Assembly: GCA_014529385.2 (NCBI GenBank) | Contig: CM043970.1 | Coordinates: 46,428,779 to 46,492,778, forward strand | From: Adiantum capillus-veneris | Taxonomy: Eukaryota; Streptophyta; Polypodiopsida; Polypodiales; Pteridaceae | Reading direction: 5' to 3' | Length of the DNA stretch: 64,000 bases | Shown here: positions 35,429-48,304 of the stretch, in pieces | Layout of the letters: the number at the start of each line of letters is the position of its first letter | Position numbering within the stretch: position 1 is the first letter of the stretch | Translations under genes and position numbers: made by a program | Notes under the pieces: model-generated | Told to the model about the DNA's origin: nothing | What the model saw: the letters and a program-made list of their open reading frames with translations, nothing else | Databases searched by the model: none

Positions 35429-35960
35429 GAAAGCATTGTAATCGCCCTCGATTATGCCTGCAAAATAGACAGAGGCCATAAACTGTCTTAGGAGACACTG
35501 ATTGTTAGTACCGACGCACTAGGAACAACACATCTAGCACATGTACCAATCGCCGTCACATCACAGGACATCACTTGACATCACAGGACAAATCACATAC
35601 AAAATCATTCCAAATCTCAGACCATGATTAATCGGCAACGTATTTAGCAATCGCATCTAGATCCAGTCGGGACCTCACAGATGCCCGATTTAACTAATCC
35701 ATATTGCAATCATGTCTATAGAGATTTATGAGACCGAAATGCTGCAGTCATTTCGTCTATCAATTCGTGCACTCAAACAAGTCAAGTACAAATCAATCAG
35801 TACCATATTCATTTTCGGGAATTCCAATCCATAAAGTCATATAGTAGAATACTGTCAGCTCAGAAGTATCAAAAATCGGGGTAATCGAGTGACTCCCCTC
35901 TTGTGCATGCCCACTGCACTAGATTCACCCATGCTGAAATCGGGGTTCTATCGGAGTAGA
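35429..35960 (-). other. 3' untranslated region of element B
   Basis: Sequence between the pol stop and the polypurine tract. It is similar to the corresponding stretch of element A (60411-60990), including short tgacatcacagga repeats near 35565-35590 (the tgtgatgtcc repeats of element A). It is not coding. Confidence 0.7.
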
Positions 35961-37166
35961 CTATGCTAAACCGAATGCTTCAAGGTAAAGTTCCACAATC
36001 TGAGAAGTATTTGCTAGGTCCTCCTCCTCCATCCACTTCGCATCCAATGTAGGATAGTTCTTGAATTTAACCAAGAACTGCCTAATCAATTTACCTTTAA
36101 TCTTTCTATCTTTATGTGCCAGTATCTGTTCTGGAATGAGTATCTTCTCGCTTTCCTCCACTTTGGGTTGCTCATTTTGCTCCCCATCATCGGGCACATC
36201 GCCTTTAAAAGGCTTCAAGAGACTCACATGAAAAGCATTGTGAATTCTCCAAGTATCGGACAACTTCAATCTAAAGGAGACATCATTTATCTTTTTTTTT
36301 TAAATCTGGAAAATAGTATCTCATGCTAAGCTTTGGAAAAAGCCGCTCCTTTGCCTTTTTCTTTCTCAGGCGTGTCTTTTGAAAACGTAAGACCACCCAA
36401 TCGTCTTCCTTGAATTTCAAATCGCGACGGTGTCGATCTGCTGCCTTCTTGTGTCTTTCTTGAGATTTCGCTAAAGCCTCTTGGACCCTGGCAAAAGCAG
36501 TGTCCAAGTCCCTCGTGTACTGGTCGGCTTCAAAAATCTTATCTTTCGTGCTTAGGAAGGGTGGAACCGTCGTAGGAAGGGTGGAACCTTACCTTTCGTG
36601 CTTAGGAAGGGTGGAACCGTTGTAGCACCTTCAATAATCTCGAATGGCGCCGTTCTCATCGAAGAGTGGATCGTGTTATTGTAGGCAAATTCCACCAAGG
36701 GCAAAAACTTTTCCCATTGAGTCTTCTGATCAGAAATGTAAGACTTCAATAAATCCAATACGACTAAATTTGCAATCTCAGATTTCCCATCTGTTTGCGA
36801 GTGGAAAGATGACGAGAACTGCAATCGTATGCCAATGTTCTCCCAAATAGCCTTCCAAAACAAACTCATGAATCGGGGATCTCTGTCAGAGACTATTATC
36901 TCAGGCATGCCATGTAATCTGAATATCTGGGCAATGAACAATCTCGCTAAATGATCCGCCTTGACTGTTTTCTTTACTGGAATGAAATGAGCGTGCTTGC
37001 TAAATCTGTCAATAACAGTCCAGATACCATCGTGCCCACTCTGTGTCTTCGAGAGATCAAAAATGAAATCCATAGCAATACTTTCCCAGGGGCGGGTGGG
37101 AATGGGTAAAGGCTGTAACAATCCCTGTGCTTTATGCCTGTCAAACTTGACCTTCTGGCATACGAG
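35961..37166 (-). pseudogene. Element B integrase core and chromodomain-like tail
   Basis: Reading leftwards: C-X2-C end of the integrase finger (SCLVCQKVKFD), core AMDFIFDLSKTQSGHDGIW, VSDRDPRFMSLFW and TDGKSEIAN giving D, D, E. The SH3-like region (WVVLRFQKTRLRKKK) follows, then IHNAFHVSLLKPFKGD, then a chromodomain-like tail EQILAHKDRKIKGK...FLVKFKNYPTLDAKW, MEEEDLA. A 15-bp unit (aggaagggtggaacc) is repeated three times near 36555-36617, breaking the frame between core and tail. This would be the DNA-integrating enzyme, now inactive. Confidence 0.85.
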
Positions 37167-38643
37167 GCAACTGTCACCAGCGTGTGACTACTATCTATCC
37201 TTTTTGTTGATTTCTTTCTTATTATCTATTTACTTTCACTTTTTGGAAACACCCCTCGGGAAATCTAACTGCCCTGCATTGCATAGCTAGTGTGGAACTG
37301 TCCAGAGGGAGTCCAGGCCTGAGGGCAAGAGAGCACTAAGGTTGGACAAGGACTATGGTTAGCCAAGTGGGGTCATTGACTAGCCAAAGTGGAATCCTTT
37401 GCTACAGAGGCTACATTTCAGTTCTGGATGTGGCCGCAGTGTACAAAGAGGGTCGGATGACCTAGAAAGATACAATGGCAGCATCTCCTAAAATTTAGGG
37501 AACTGCTATTTTGGGACCTGAAAATGTGTTGACGTCATTACCTCCGGAATGACAAGGGGAACATTTTCTTACTCTGCCGTGAAGTCAACTGGGCAACCGG
37601 TTGGGAGATTTTTAGGCGGCAACCCCGAAACGGGAAAATGCTTGTAAATGTGCCAAGTGGCACATTCTGGTGCACTTGCCTCATGCAACAAGAAGTGGCG
37701 CTGAATTTGAAGAGGGGAGAGCCTCATTTTTAGTTTGGTCACAGGTTAAGAGCTATGGAGTGCTTGCTTTCCCTCTTATGCACAATGCGGTGCCAGGAGT
37801 GATGCCCTGCACGCTACGCACTGCCCTCTCTCTCCCCTTTGGCAGTATGTTATGCCCCACTAATGGGCTCTTCATTTGACCAATGTACAGTTGTGTGGGT
37901 TCATGCGCGATTGCCGAGGCAAGAGCCTCTTGCACAGGTACTGGATTAGCTAGCGGCTAATCCCCCCGCAGGTACAGGTGAATTCGGAGAGGTTTCACGC
38001 CAGAAATCTCGTCCGATTCAAAGGGCAAGTAGCCCTACAGGTGCGGGAGCTCGAGGGCTTGCTACGGATGCGACCGGCACGCGAAACGGAGCCCGAAACA
38101 GCAAATTACAGCCTGCTGTGTATTTTTGCAGGTTTAGGGTTTTGGCCCTAAACGGACCCTAATACCCCCAGGAGGTTCGGGGACGCAAGGGGACCGCTGT
38201 ACAGGTGATCTGGCGCAATTTCAGGGCTGAAAACAGAGTGCTGCAGATTCTCGCCAGGTTTTGCAAAGTGCCCGTATGCGTCGGGAAAGTCGGCCAATGC
38301 GTGGGAATACTGACTGTGAAGGGTTCTAGTACAGTTATGTTGCCGAAATCGGGCTGGAACAGTGGAAATTCAGCCGAGTTTGTGCGGGGCAGCTTGTAGG
38401 GAACCACAACGTTTATTCCCTCTTTTGAACAATAAAGAAATACCGAAAGGGGTGCCTAAGTTAGGGGCCAATCTGGTGTCCGTCTACTCATACAGGTGCA
38501 ATCTAGTAGCCTGTATCCCTCTCCCCTTTGTTGTGTCTTGAAAGTACAGGTAAAATAGACGACTAATAATGGGTGAAAGCTAAATCAAGGTTTAAAGTAA
38601 AGTCTACCGCCCTTTTTGGATTGAACAGGCCGGTTTCAGCAAC
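37167..38643 (+). mobile_element. Solo LTR, 1,467 bp, with 5-bp target duplication
   Basis: The LTR runs 37172-38638, beginning TGTCACCAGCGTGTGAC and ending GGCCGGTTTCA (TG...CA). It is flanked by GCAAC at 37167-37171 and 38639-38643. It lies exactly within the integrase zinc-finger codons of element B (VRSC / SCLVC), which is continuous when it is removed. No internal sequence or second LTR is present, so it arose by recombination between LTRs. It shares an AATAAAGAAATACCGAAAGG block (near 38431) with the A/B LTRs, in plus orientation. Confidence 0.85.
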
Positions 38644-40391
38644 TGCGTACAAAATCGTCTACATCCTTCTTGAGTCTCGACCAAAAGAAGTATCGCTCCA
38701 CACCTTTCAAGGTGGCGTCAATGCCGCAGTGACCTGGAACCTTTTCCCTCAATGGTTGTGTAACGCACAACATCGTTTTCTTCATCAAGTAGCCATCCCG
38801 AATGGAATATCCCGCTACTACCTCCCCATTATGTATTTGACTGAATACATATGAAAAATTTGGATCTGTGGCGTACTGATCTACCATGTCCTCGAAGCTT
38901 CTATGATGAATCGCGGGAATAGCCAAGACTAACGGCTTTCGGGACGAAGCATCTGCCACCAAGTTCTTCTGTCCCTGCACATGGACAATCTAGAAGTGAA
39001 ACTGTGACAAGATGTTAGCCCACCGCGTTTGCTTTTCCGATAACTGCTTGTGTGACAAGAAGCAGCGTAAACTCTGATGATTAGTGAATACTGTAAAATC
39101 GGCTCCGAGTAGGTAATGTCTCCACTAAGTAAGAGCATGGATAACCGCCAAAAGCTCTTTCTCATAAATCTGTGATGTCAATTCCGGCCTTGAAAACAAT
39201 CAGCTCTCATAGGCAATGACATGGCCTTCTTGCATTAAGACCGCACCCAGACTACGACCACAAGCAATATACTTCGAATGACCTTTGCAAATCCGGCAAA
39301 TTCGAAACTGGACTTGTAGTCAATTTCTCTTTCAAAGTTTGAAAGGCAGTCACCTCTGTGGGTCCCCACGAGAAAAGGACTCCTTTCTGTGTCAAGATAT
39401 GCAAAGGGGAAGCAGCCTTTGCAGCCTTTGCAAATTTTCTAATGAACTGCCGGTAGTAAGAACATAGGCCCAAAAAGCTTCTAACTTCATGGACATTCTT
39501 CAAATCGGGCAATCATGTATAGTCTCAATCTTGGCCGGGTCCATCTGTACTCCTATTGTTGAGACGATGTATCCCAAAAAGTTATCTCCGGTAAGGAAAA
39601 TTCACTCTTCTTAGCATTGATCACCAACTTGTGATCTCGCAATGCCTGAAAGACCTGTAGTAGATGTTGTCTATGTTCTACCTCATCCTTGGAGAAGACT
39701 ACAATGTCATCAAAGAAAGTGCCAACAAAAGATTTTTACTCTGAAAATCCTGTCCATCATTCGGTTAAAAGTCGCTAGAGCATTGGTAAGGCCAAAAGGC
39801 ATCACCAAAAATCCTGAAAATCCTGTCCATCATTCGGTTAAAAGTCGCTAGAGCATTGGTAAGGCCAAAAGGCATCACCAAAAATTCATATAAACCAAAG
39901 CTTGTCCAAAAAGTTGTCTTGTAGACATCTCCCGGCGCGATTCGGATGTGATGATATCCGCTCTTCAAATCGATTCTACTAAAACAAGAGAATCCCTGTA
40001 GTCGGTCAAGAATATCATCGATCCTCGGAATCGAAAATCTGGTCTTGATGGTGATTTTATTGAGAGCTCTATAATCAGTACACATTTTCCAAGATCCGTC
40101 TTTCTTTAAAACCAACAACACCGGAGAGCAGTAGGGTGAAGTACTTGGCTAGATAAGACCCTTTTCCAAGAGGTCTATCACTTGGTTCATAATCTCTTCA
40201 TTCTGGGCTCGGCTCACACGGTAAGGTGGCCGGTTCGGTGGTGTGCTTCCAGTTATCAGATCAATGGTATGTTCCTCAAGACGAGCTGGTGGCAATCGGC
40301 TTGGCAAGCCCTCAAAAAAGCAATCGGCATGAGTGGAGAAAATCTTGGCGTTCTTTATCAAGTTCATACATATTTGTCCTATGTTCATCAT
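38644..40391 (-). pseudogene. Element B reverse transcriptase, RNase H and integrase finger
   Basis: [64 protein letters not shown] perfect 73-bp tandem duplication (39741-39813, 39814-39886) lies just after [10 protein letters not shown] and disrupts the frame before the YxDD region. RNase H: VRSFLGLCSYYRQF, YEKELLAVIHAL, then FTNHQSLRC (usual FTDHQSL, Asp changed). Then VADASSRK and the integrase H2C2 finger (GHCGIDATLKGVERYFFW). Several stops are present. It is clearly a relic of a functional pol. Confidence 0.85.
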
Positions 40392-41003
40392 TTAACTCTT
40401 TCAAAAAGATTGAGTAAACAAACAGACTGGATTTCATTAATTTCGAAACGGCCGAAGCCGATACAATATGGATAGACTTGCCCTTCAATTTCACATCAAG
40501 TACAATTTTTCGGCCCTTTTCATTTGTCAATGTCGCTTTCTTCGCCCGATAATCGACCACGGCGTTGTTCTTATGGTACCAAGGGACTCCAAGGAGGACA
40601 TCACAACCTCAAGGGCATTATGTAGAAGTCCTCGTGCCCGAAATACCCTTGACAATGCAACCGAAATTCATTGGGAGAGTCTCCCTTCTGATTGCTGTAG
40701 CCCTCTCTAGTAGAGGTGGTTGTAGCCCTATGGGTAGTTTCGTTAATTAATAAAAGAATCTTTTTCTCGGGGAAAAAAAAAGTTTGTCAATGATAGGTGT
40801 AATGGCTACGTCTCGTCCGGGTGCCGCTAGAACTGCCTCTGCTTGTGGTCCCATCCGATCGGGTATACTCTCGAGTTGCGCCGCCAATTTAGATTAAATG
40901 AAGTTGGCCTTGGCTCCTCCATCAAAGAAAATCAGGGCTTCTTGATCTTTCACTTTGCCCCAAGCTCAACAAAGTTATGTACTCTCATCAATTGTGCTTT
41001 GGG
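40392..41003 (-). pseudogene. Element B retropepsin-like protease region (decayed)
   Basis: The minus strand contains FDGGAKANFI followed by a stop and SKLAAQLESIPDRMG. The Asp-Gly-Gly-Ala occupies the position of the D-S/T-G-A protease motif, so the Ser/Thr is missing. A further part (VVDYRAKKATLTNEKGRKIV) matches the linker before RT. Stops and frameshifts separate the pieces. Confidence 0.6.
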
Positions 41004-42316
41004 TCAGTATCCATGCAATCTGGAACCAGTCCTGCTTTCATCTTGCCTTTTCGTCTTCATTCTGTTCTTGCTTTGCGTTTTTAGGACACTTCGTGGAGAC
41101 GTGCCCATGTTCCCCGCATCCGAAACACTTTCCCTCTTTGATGTAGTTGGCCCTTTCTCGAAGAGTGAGCCGGGGTCGTGAATCCTTGCCTTCTTTTCTT
41201 GGGAACTCACTCTTTCTACTTTCATTATAAGAAGTCTGTTGGGTTCTCTGAGTCAAGATCTCATCTGTGGGGTAAGTCAAATTGCTCCAATGTATGGAAA
41301 AACCCCGTTTCGCATGACCCATCAATTCTCGAATAGAATTTGACTTTTGTTCCAAGTAGTAGTCTCGGATCTTTGTAGGAAGTCCGCAACAAAACCGCTC
41401 AATCTATACTTTAAATGAGACCTTCTTAAATGAAGAGGCTGGTAGAAAAGAGCTTTAAAATCTTTCGCAATAAGCGTCTAGAGAATCTCCCTTGGTCATT
41501 CGAAGATGATTCCAAGCAGTTCGTATATCTCGTTCGTACTCCTGAGTCAGCCAAGAAGAAATAAAAAGCCTTTGGAATTTCAACCATTTAACCGGAGCTT
41601 CCTTTCTCTGTAGAAGGGTGGACCACCATGTTCGAGCATTTCCCTTGAAGAAATAGATGTAGCCCTCCAAATCTTGGAGTGCTTTGAGTAATGCCCTCCA
41701 GAGAAAGCTATGTCAAATTGTTGTATGAAGGCCAAAGCCCTCGGAGCATCTCGAAATCCAGAAAAAGAGTCAACCTTAATTGACTGTCCACCTTCTCTTT
41801 ACTTTCTTGCTTTTATCTTCGAGGAAGTCATATTGGTTGGCTTTATTAAAATGCTTCTTCTTTGCGTAAAACATGTGATCATCCGAGTCCGAAGTGTCTG
41901 AGGATGAGTCCTTTGTAGAACTGTCAGAAACTGGGCGAAATTTAGACTTCCTTGCCTTTTTCTTGCCCTTTCCAAATCTTTGCTTTTTGCTTCGCTTTTG
42001 CCCTTTTCTGTCTTCTTTGCTCGAGTCAAAAGAGCTAGAAGAACTGTCAAAAGAAGAAGAAGAAGAAGAACTGGGTAGTCCTTCAATTGTACACGCTTCT
42101 TCTGCTTTCTTGCCGTTGCAAAAGTAGATTGACGACCCAAATAACCCGGGAACTCAGTTCCTTTCTTGTGCTTTTTGTCGTGCTTTTTGGCTTTATTGTT
42201 CGTGTCCAAAAGCCGGTTGATCTGTGTCTGAACCACCTTTTCTAATTCTTGCTCTGTAAACATCCTCGGAGAAGGAGGTTTCTTGAGTGCCGGTTTGATG
42301 GGTGGCTCTTGTCAGA
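41004..42316 (-). pseudogene. Element B gag (C-terminal two thirds)
   Basis: From right to left: PALKKPPSPRMFTEQELEKV and KKHKKGTEFPGYLGRQ, then a Ser-rich/basic linker in another frame, then the Retrotrans_gag domain (NARTWWSTLL, EYERDIRTAWNHLRMTKGDS, AYCERF, HAKRGFSI), and a zinc knuckle CFGCGEHGHVSTKC. It matches element A's gag block for block. The N-terminal third lies at 55081-55266 and 61485-61528, beyond the inserted block and element A. Confidence 0.85.
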
Positions 42317-42361
42317 GTGTGCAAGAGAAAAGGAGAGGATGGAGACAATGGAACACCATGA

Positions 42362-42878
<517 letters not shown>

Positions 42879-43045
42879 TAAATCTGGAGAAGATGTGAAT
42901 CCCGGAGAAGAGGATGATGATGCCAACCAAACAACACGACAATCCGTACAGCACCAATGTGATGATGACCAAAGGTCAGGCGAATGTGATCAAGTTACAC
43001 AAGGAAGTTGATGAAGTGGCAAGCTACGAAAGAAGTCACTGAAGA

Positions 43046-43079
<34 letters not shown>

Positions 43080-43591
43080 AAGTGACCTAAGATGAGCGTT
43101 CAATAGCCCATCGGTGATGATCACCACTGAGATGGAGAAAATTCAGTGTAGCAACATGAGACAAGACATGGAAAATGTGGGGACCCGCGCTAAAGAGGAA
43201 CACTCTGACCACAAGGAGAGGAAGCTGCCAAGGTGGGAAACCGGTAGCAGGTCCAAGTCAAAGAAGCTCGAGCAGAAGAGGAAGGAAGAGCAGGATGGAA
43301 GAAGAGGCTCAGTAGGGAAGGCACCGTCCACCATAGTAGACAAGATGACGGGAGAAGCAATTCAAGGGAGAGGTTGTCCCTGAGTAGAGACCGCAATATC
43401 TGCAATCTTCCGGTAGAAGAGTCGTCTTGAGGGTATATAAGCTACGATGAAATGATCTACCGTTCCAAGGCAAGCACACAATATCAGACAAAAGAGAGCC
43501 AAAAGAGATCCTGGGGAAAGTCAACCTGTGGGAGCACATCCACCATCGGGGTCTGAACAAAATATCCAGTTTGCAAGTGCAAGTCACTTCA
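42879..43591. other. Unassigned sequence, probable retroelement interior
   Basis: No domain is recognised in any frame. It contains a (TA)n tract (43048-43076). It continues the left LTR-like unit on its interior side, so it may be the 3' interior of that element. Confidence 0.4.
43048..43076. repeat. (TA)n microsatellite
   Basis: About 14 TA units. Confidence 0.95.
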
Positions 43592-44704
43592 TGTTAGGTG
43601 CAGCGGAAGTGAATGTTGAACTCTGCTCAAGATGAGTGCTCCGAACTGTACTCAAGGTTCTTTTCACTTAGGGAAGGGAGAGCCTTCCGTTCTTAATGAG
43701 AGAGTGCAATGGACACCGACAAAGTGAATGGACACTGTGAGTGGAAGTGCATGAGACTGAGAGATAGAGAGAAGAGAATACGACACCGGAGATGTTGTCA
43801 AATCCTCCTCCAAGGGCCCCACTCTCTATGGCGAGAGCCGTCTACTATTGATTGGACAAATCTCTACAACGCTTGGACTTGCCGACGATGAGGACGACGA
43901 CGAGACGGGCTGAAATTTGAAACTGCTAATGGTTGAAATCTGCAAACCTTCTATTTGCTGAATTTTGACTCTATGTCGATGACGATGTCGATGGCGATGA
44001 TGCGATGACCACGCGCTAAAAACGCAGATGCTGAAATCTGCGTTTTCCGGGCTGAATCTGTGAACTTCGATGGATCCCACCGTGCGGCGAGGAACTGCTG
44101 CGGGAAGGTGAGATCTGCAAGGTTCGGGACTTGTTCTACGATGTCTAAGTGCTGAAAACTGAAAACGCTGGTGCTTGTGTTGGTTCCGTCGCGATAGATA
44201 TGCAAAACGCTGAAATGCCTGGCAGATGCAAAAACGCTAGGGTTGTTTCCTGTCCTGTTGCAAAAACGCTAGGGAATCTGCAGAGTCTGAGTTGGTTTGC
44301 AATGTAAAACGCTGGGGCTGATCTGCAATGGAGAAAAACGCCGGTTGTTCTTGGCTGAAAACGCTAAGTCATCCGCCGGGGGGGGGGGGTCTTGCTAAGA
44401 AGGTGCACTGTGGATGTCAAGGTCCTTGCTGCCTCTTCTGCCAGAAAGTGCTAGCGCTAGGTTTGCTTATATACAAACTTAGCAAAATTGCCCTACCTAC
44501 TTTCCAACAAAAGTCACTTAAAAATAATAAGTGAAAAATGTCAAAAATAGGGAAAATAGGTCCATGCACTGTAAAAATGCTACTAATGGGATTTGACTAG
44601 AATCTGATGGTCATGCCGTGTGCAACTAGAGGATATGCATCTACTCCAAGTGTCTGGACATGCACGGTGTGCGAACAGATTCACAAAAGTGCCATATCAC
44701 TTCC
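43587..44704 (-). mobile_element. Probable solo LTR (1,108 bp) with repeated AAAACGC motif
   Basis: The proposed LTR runs 43592-44699. On the plus strand it begins TGTTAGGTGCAGCGGAAG and ends GTGCCATATCA, so on the minus strand it is TG...CA. Flanks are CTTCA (43587-43591) and CTTCC (44700-44704), a duplication with one mismatch. A minus-strand TATA box (TATATAAGC) lies near 44468. Its 44.0-44.4 kb part contains about eight copies of AAAACGC(T). No interior or second LTR is present. Confidence 0.55.
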
Positions 44705-44749
44705 TATTCTAGACTGCCTTGACTGAAGTGAACCTTGGTCATGTTGTAG

Positions 44750-44964
<215 letters not shown>

Positions 44965-45156
44965 AATGAAATGTTATATTAACGTCTTCAAATGGCCAAA
45001 GTGACCTATGAGACCAGAAAGTTACAATGTGGTGGATCTGATACAAAGTCAGAGTAACAAGATGACAAAATGACAGAATGACAAAATAAAATACTATGGA
45101 ATCCTAAACTGCTAGGTGTGAACTAAGTAGCTAAGCAGCTAGCCGGGATAGCTAGA

Positions 45157-48100
45157 TCACAAGAGATCCAACATCGGTCGCTGGCGGATCTCATCGATCT
45201 CCTTCATGGTCAGTAGTCTGACCGGGTGTCGTGCATGTCGAGCCAAAGTGATCTGAATCCTCTGATGCAGTCTCTGTCGATGCTGTGTAGTCCTCCGTAG
45301 TCGTGGGCGTCTGGATCTCCCCAGCTCAGTGGCTCGGTCGATCAGTGTGCCTTATGGTGTGAGGCGGCGAGCTCTGTTGTGGTAGTAACTCCTCCGGGTG
45401 TCCAGTGGCAGCTCTAAAGAAGTCTGTGATCTGTCTTTGAGATTGGCTAGCTTGTCCTCTCGTCAGGCTCTCTCTGTGTGCGCAGCTCGAGCAAAAACAA
45501 ACCCAGGCATTTCTGATCCTCGTACCGCATGACTCTGGAGAATGGTCCAAACCCTCTCTGAACAAGCAATGGAAGCAGCTTCGTATCTCGTGGTAGACGG
45601 GGCGGTGGCATGGGTAGTGCAACTCTGTCTCAGGCTCGATGTCACACAGGGGGCATGTCCTGGCCTATGCTATTACTCCGCTGTATCTCCGAGTCTCGAT
45701 CCGCAGCTCGTGTGAAGATGTGTGCATCTCGCCAATAGCACATCGTATCCCATGAGACAAGTGGGTGTCCATGTATCTGGGCCTCGTCACAAAACCATCC
45801 TCCGTAAGGTGGAGGAGATGCTCTCTGTAGAAAGCCATCTTCGTGCCCAGCTCCTGTACTGGCTGCATCCATGTCCTCCTCGTGTCTAGCTGAGTAAAGT
45901 CCTGGCGGATGAGCGTGGTGATCTCTGACTGTGTAAGAGGCAGAGAGGGCGTATCGAGTGAGTACTGGAAGGGAGGCAATCTGTCTATGTTGAACCCATG
46001 CGCCTGAAACCATGATGTCATCTCCCCATACCAGCATGCTGTATCTCCCTGCATGGCTAGCTGTCGAGAGGACTCAAGTGCAAGGCGGGAATATCCGTCT
46101 CTGAGAAGTTCCCGCATGCAGTGTATGAAGGAGACAGATCTGGTGAGCGCCTCAACCACTAGTGGGGGGGGGGCAGCTAGCTCTGCTCGTACAATAGCAC
46201 GTGGTACTGAAGCCTTGGCTCTAATGAGCCGCGAGATCATAGAGACTAGAGGCTTCTCCATGTCCCCCCATCCATCATTGCGGCTTGTCCTCCTGTGATT
46301 ATCCAATGAAGGTCCCCAAATCTCACCTCCATAAAGCAATGCAGAAGCCACCAAAGTGTCAAAGAGCCGGAGCTTCGTCCGAGGCTCTTGAAACTGAACC
46401 TGTGAGCACATCCTTTCCAATCCACCCAATGTTGCATGTGCTTTGTTCAATCTAGTCTCTGCTGCCCTCCTCAATGAAAATGCTGGCCCACTAAAAACCA
46501 CTCCAAGGTAAGTGTAAGCATTTGTATACTCCATTGTCTCTTGGCCGTATGTGAATGTGGGCGCTGACCTCATGATCCACTGTGGGGTGGTATTAAATAC
46601 CATGACCTTGGTTTTACCAAGGTTGACGGACAAATCGCTTTCTTGGGCAAACCTATGCAAAGCATCCAAGTGACGTTGCATCCCCTTCGGAGAGTCGGAG
46701 ATCAACACAATATCATCAGCATATAACAATAGTGGAATCCATGTCCCTGCCAGTTGTGCTCCTCTATCACCATCTCTCTCAATGTAGTCTCTATCCCTCT
46801 GCGGTGCGTACATGCCCCACTACTGACTTGTATAATGCCATGACCCCCCAAATGAGCTCTGTGGGTACTCCTATCTGTTGTAATCTACGCATCAATCTAG
46901 CTCTAGGTACTGTGTCAAATGCTTTGCGGAAATCCACAAAGCTACAATAGATCCGTCACCCACGCAATCTACCCTCCTCAATGATGGCTCTGAGTGTCAA
47001 GATATGGTCAAAAGTAGAAAAACCCCTCTTGAACCTTGCCTGCCCGGTTGCGTGTATCCCCTCCTTCTCTGCCCATCTACTCAGTTGCTGCTCAAGAATA
47101 GATGCGTACAACCCTGCCCTCTTCTTCCGCCGCACTAGGCGTCGGAAGTCAATCTGTGACTGTCTGTGAGTGATGTCCCCCAAAAGCACCTCCCTCTGAA
47201 GTCTAGTTCTAGTGTTCCGGCATTCCTCATCATACCAACTGTTCTGGGGCATGCTCCCCGAACGGCGTCTCTGCTCAGGCTGGGTATGTGGGTATGCCTC
47301 CGTTGTTGCATCATGTAGTGTTTGTGTCAGTATAGTGGTAAGCTCCTCCTGAGGTCGCCTTGGCTCCTCTGTGCACAGGCGTCTGTAGATCCCATCTATG
47401 TATATAGAGTCCGTCTCCCGCGTGAAGGTGTAGCGAGTAGGGGTTGCTTCCCATAGCCTGTGTGCTACACTAAACTGAAAAGAGATGGTCAACGACACAA
47501 GAGCATGATCCACTGCCACACCAGCAGGTCTGGGTCCCACGGTGAGATCCTGGATACTAGAGATGAGGCTCGGCTGTGCCATGACATAATCCACTGTGCT
47601 AGCTCCATGTCTGTGTGGAAAGCATGTAAAACCCCCTGCAGCGGGAAATCTTTGTAGGCCATTCAAGATGGCCAATCCATGTGCAGTCCCTATGTCTATC
47701 AAGTGTCGTCCATACTCAGTGTGTTCTCCATCTTGTAATAGTCTGGATAGGCCCGTCTCTGCAACATCCAGCTCTCTCAGCATCTCCTCTGAAGTATCAT
47801 AAAATATTGTCTGATGATGGGCAGTCCTAGCATTGAAGTCCCCTAGAATGATGATGTCACCATCTCTAGAGAACTCCCATATGTCATCATCCAAAATAGA
47901 AAAGGGGGATTGTCCTCTGGGTGGTGCATATATTGACGTACTCGGGGGGAAGTAGCAAAGTAAAGATATCTGCCCGTCTCTGCTCTCAATCTCACCCACA
48001 TGTAGCTAGCTTGCTCATCCTTGCGGGATGTATGTATCAATGGCTGCAACTCCTCCCTGAATAACACTGCCACTCCTCTTGAGCCCCGCCCTCTGTGCTC

Positions 48101-48289
48101 TGATCGTGTCTCTTGTCTACAGGCTGTCTCCCATCTATATCCACTAATGTGAGGCATAGACTGCCCAAGGGCCTGATGTGTCTCATAGTAGAAGACGATG
48201 TCTCTTCCCATAAAACTATCCTTTAAAGCACCCACATCAAGGCGCATAGATCCGTTACAATTCCAGGTGGCAACTTTGAGTGTGGTCCC
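45157..48289 (-). pseudogene. LINE copy 1 ORF2 (endonuclease, RT, zinc finger, PIP box)
   Basis: Endonuclease: KVATWNCNGSMR, then after a frameshift IIILGDFNART, STVDYVMAQ, VDHALVSLTI. RT: the segment between RRKKRA and GLYASILEQQ is deleted. FVDFRKAFDTV follows (preceded by a TGA). The SEGLSTPVYS...GVKQGCPLSP stretch is deleted, then LLLYADDIVLISDSP (YADD box intact). C-terminus: CPLCDIEPETELHYPC zinc finger, then QRQITDFF (PIP box, 45416-45439), basic tail ending QRPMLDLL and TGA. It cannot encode an active RT. Confidence 0.85.
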
Positions 48290-48304
48290 ATAGGTCTCGC
48301 ATCG

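Noticed and set aside
43114-43383. Charged 89-codon frame (KSKKLEQKRKEEQDGRRG)
   Set aside because: A low-complexity purine-rich stretch, most likely retroelement interior rather than a gene.
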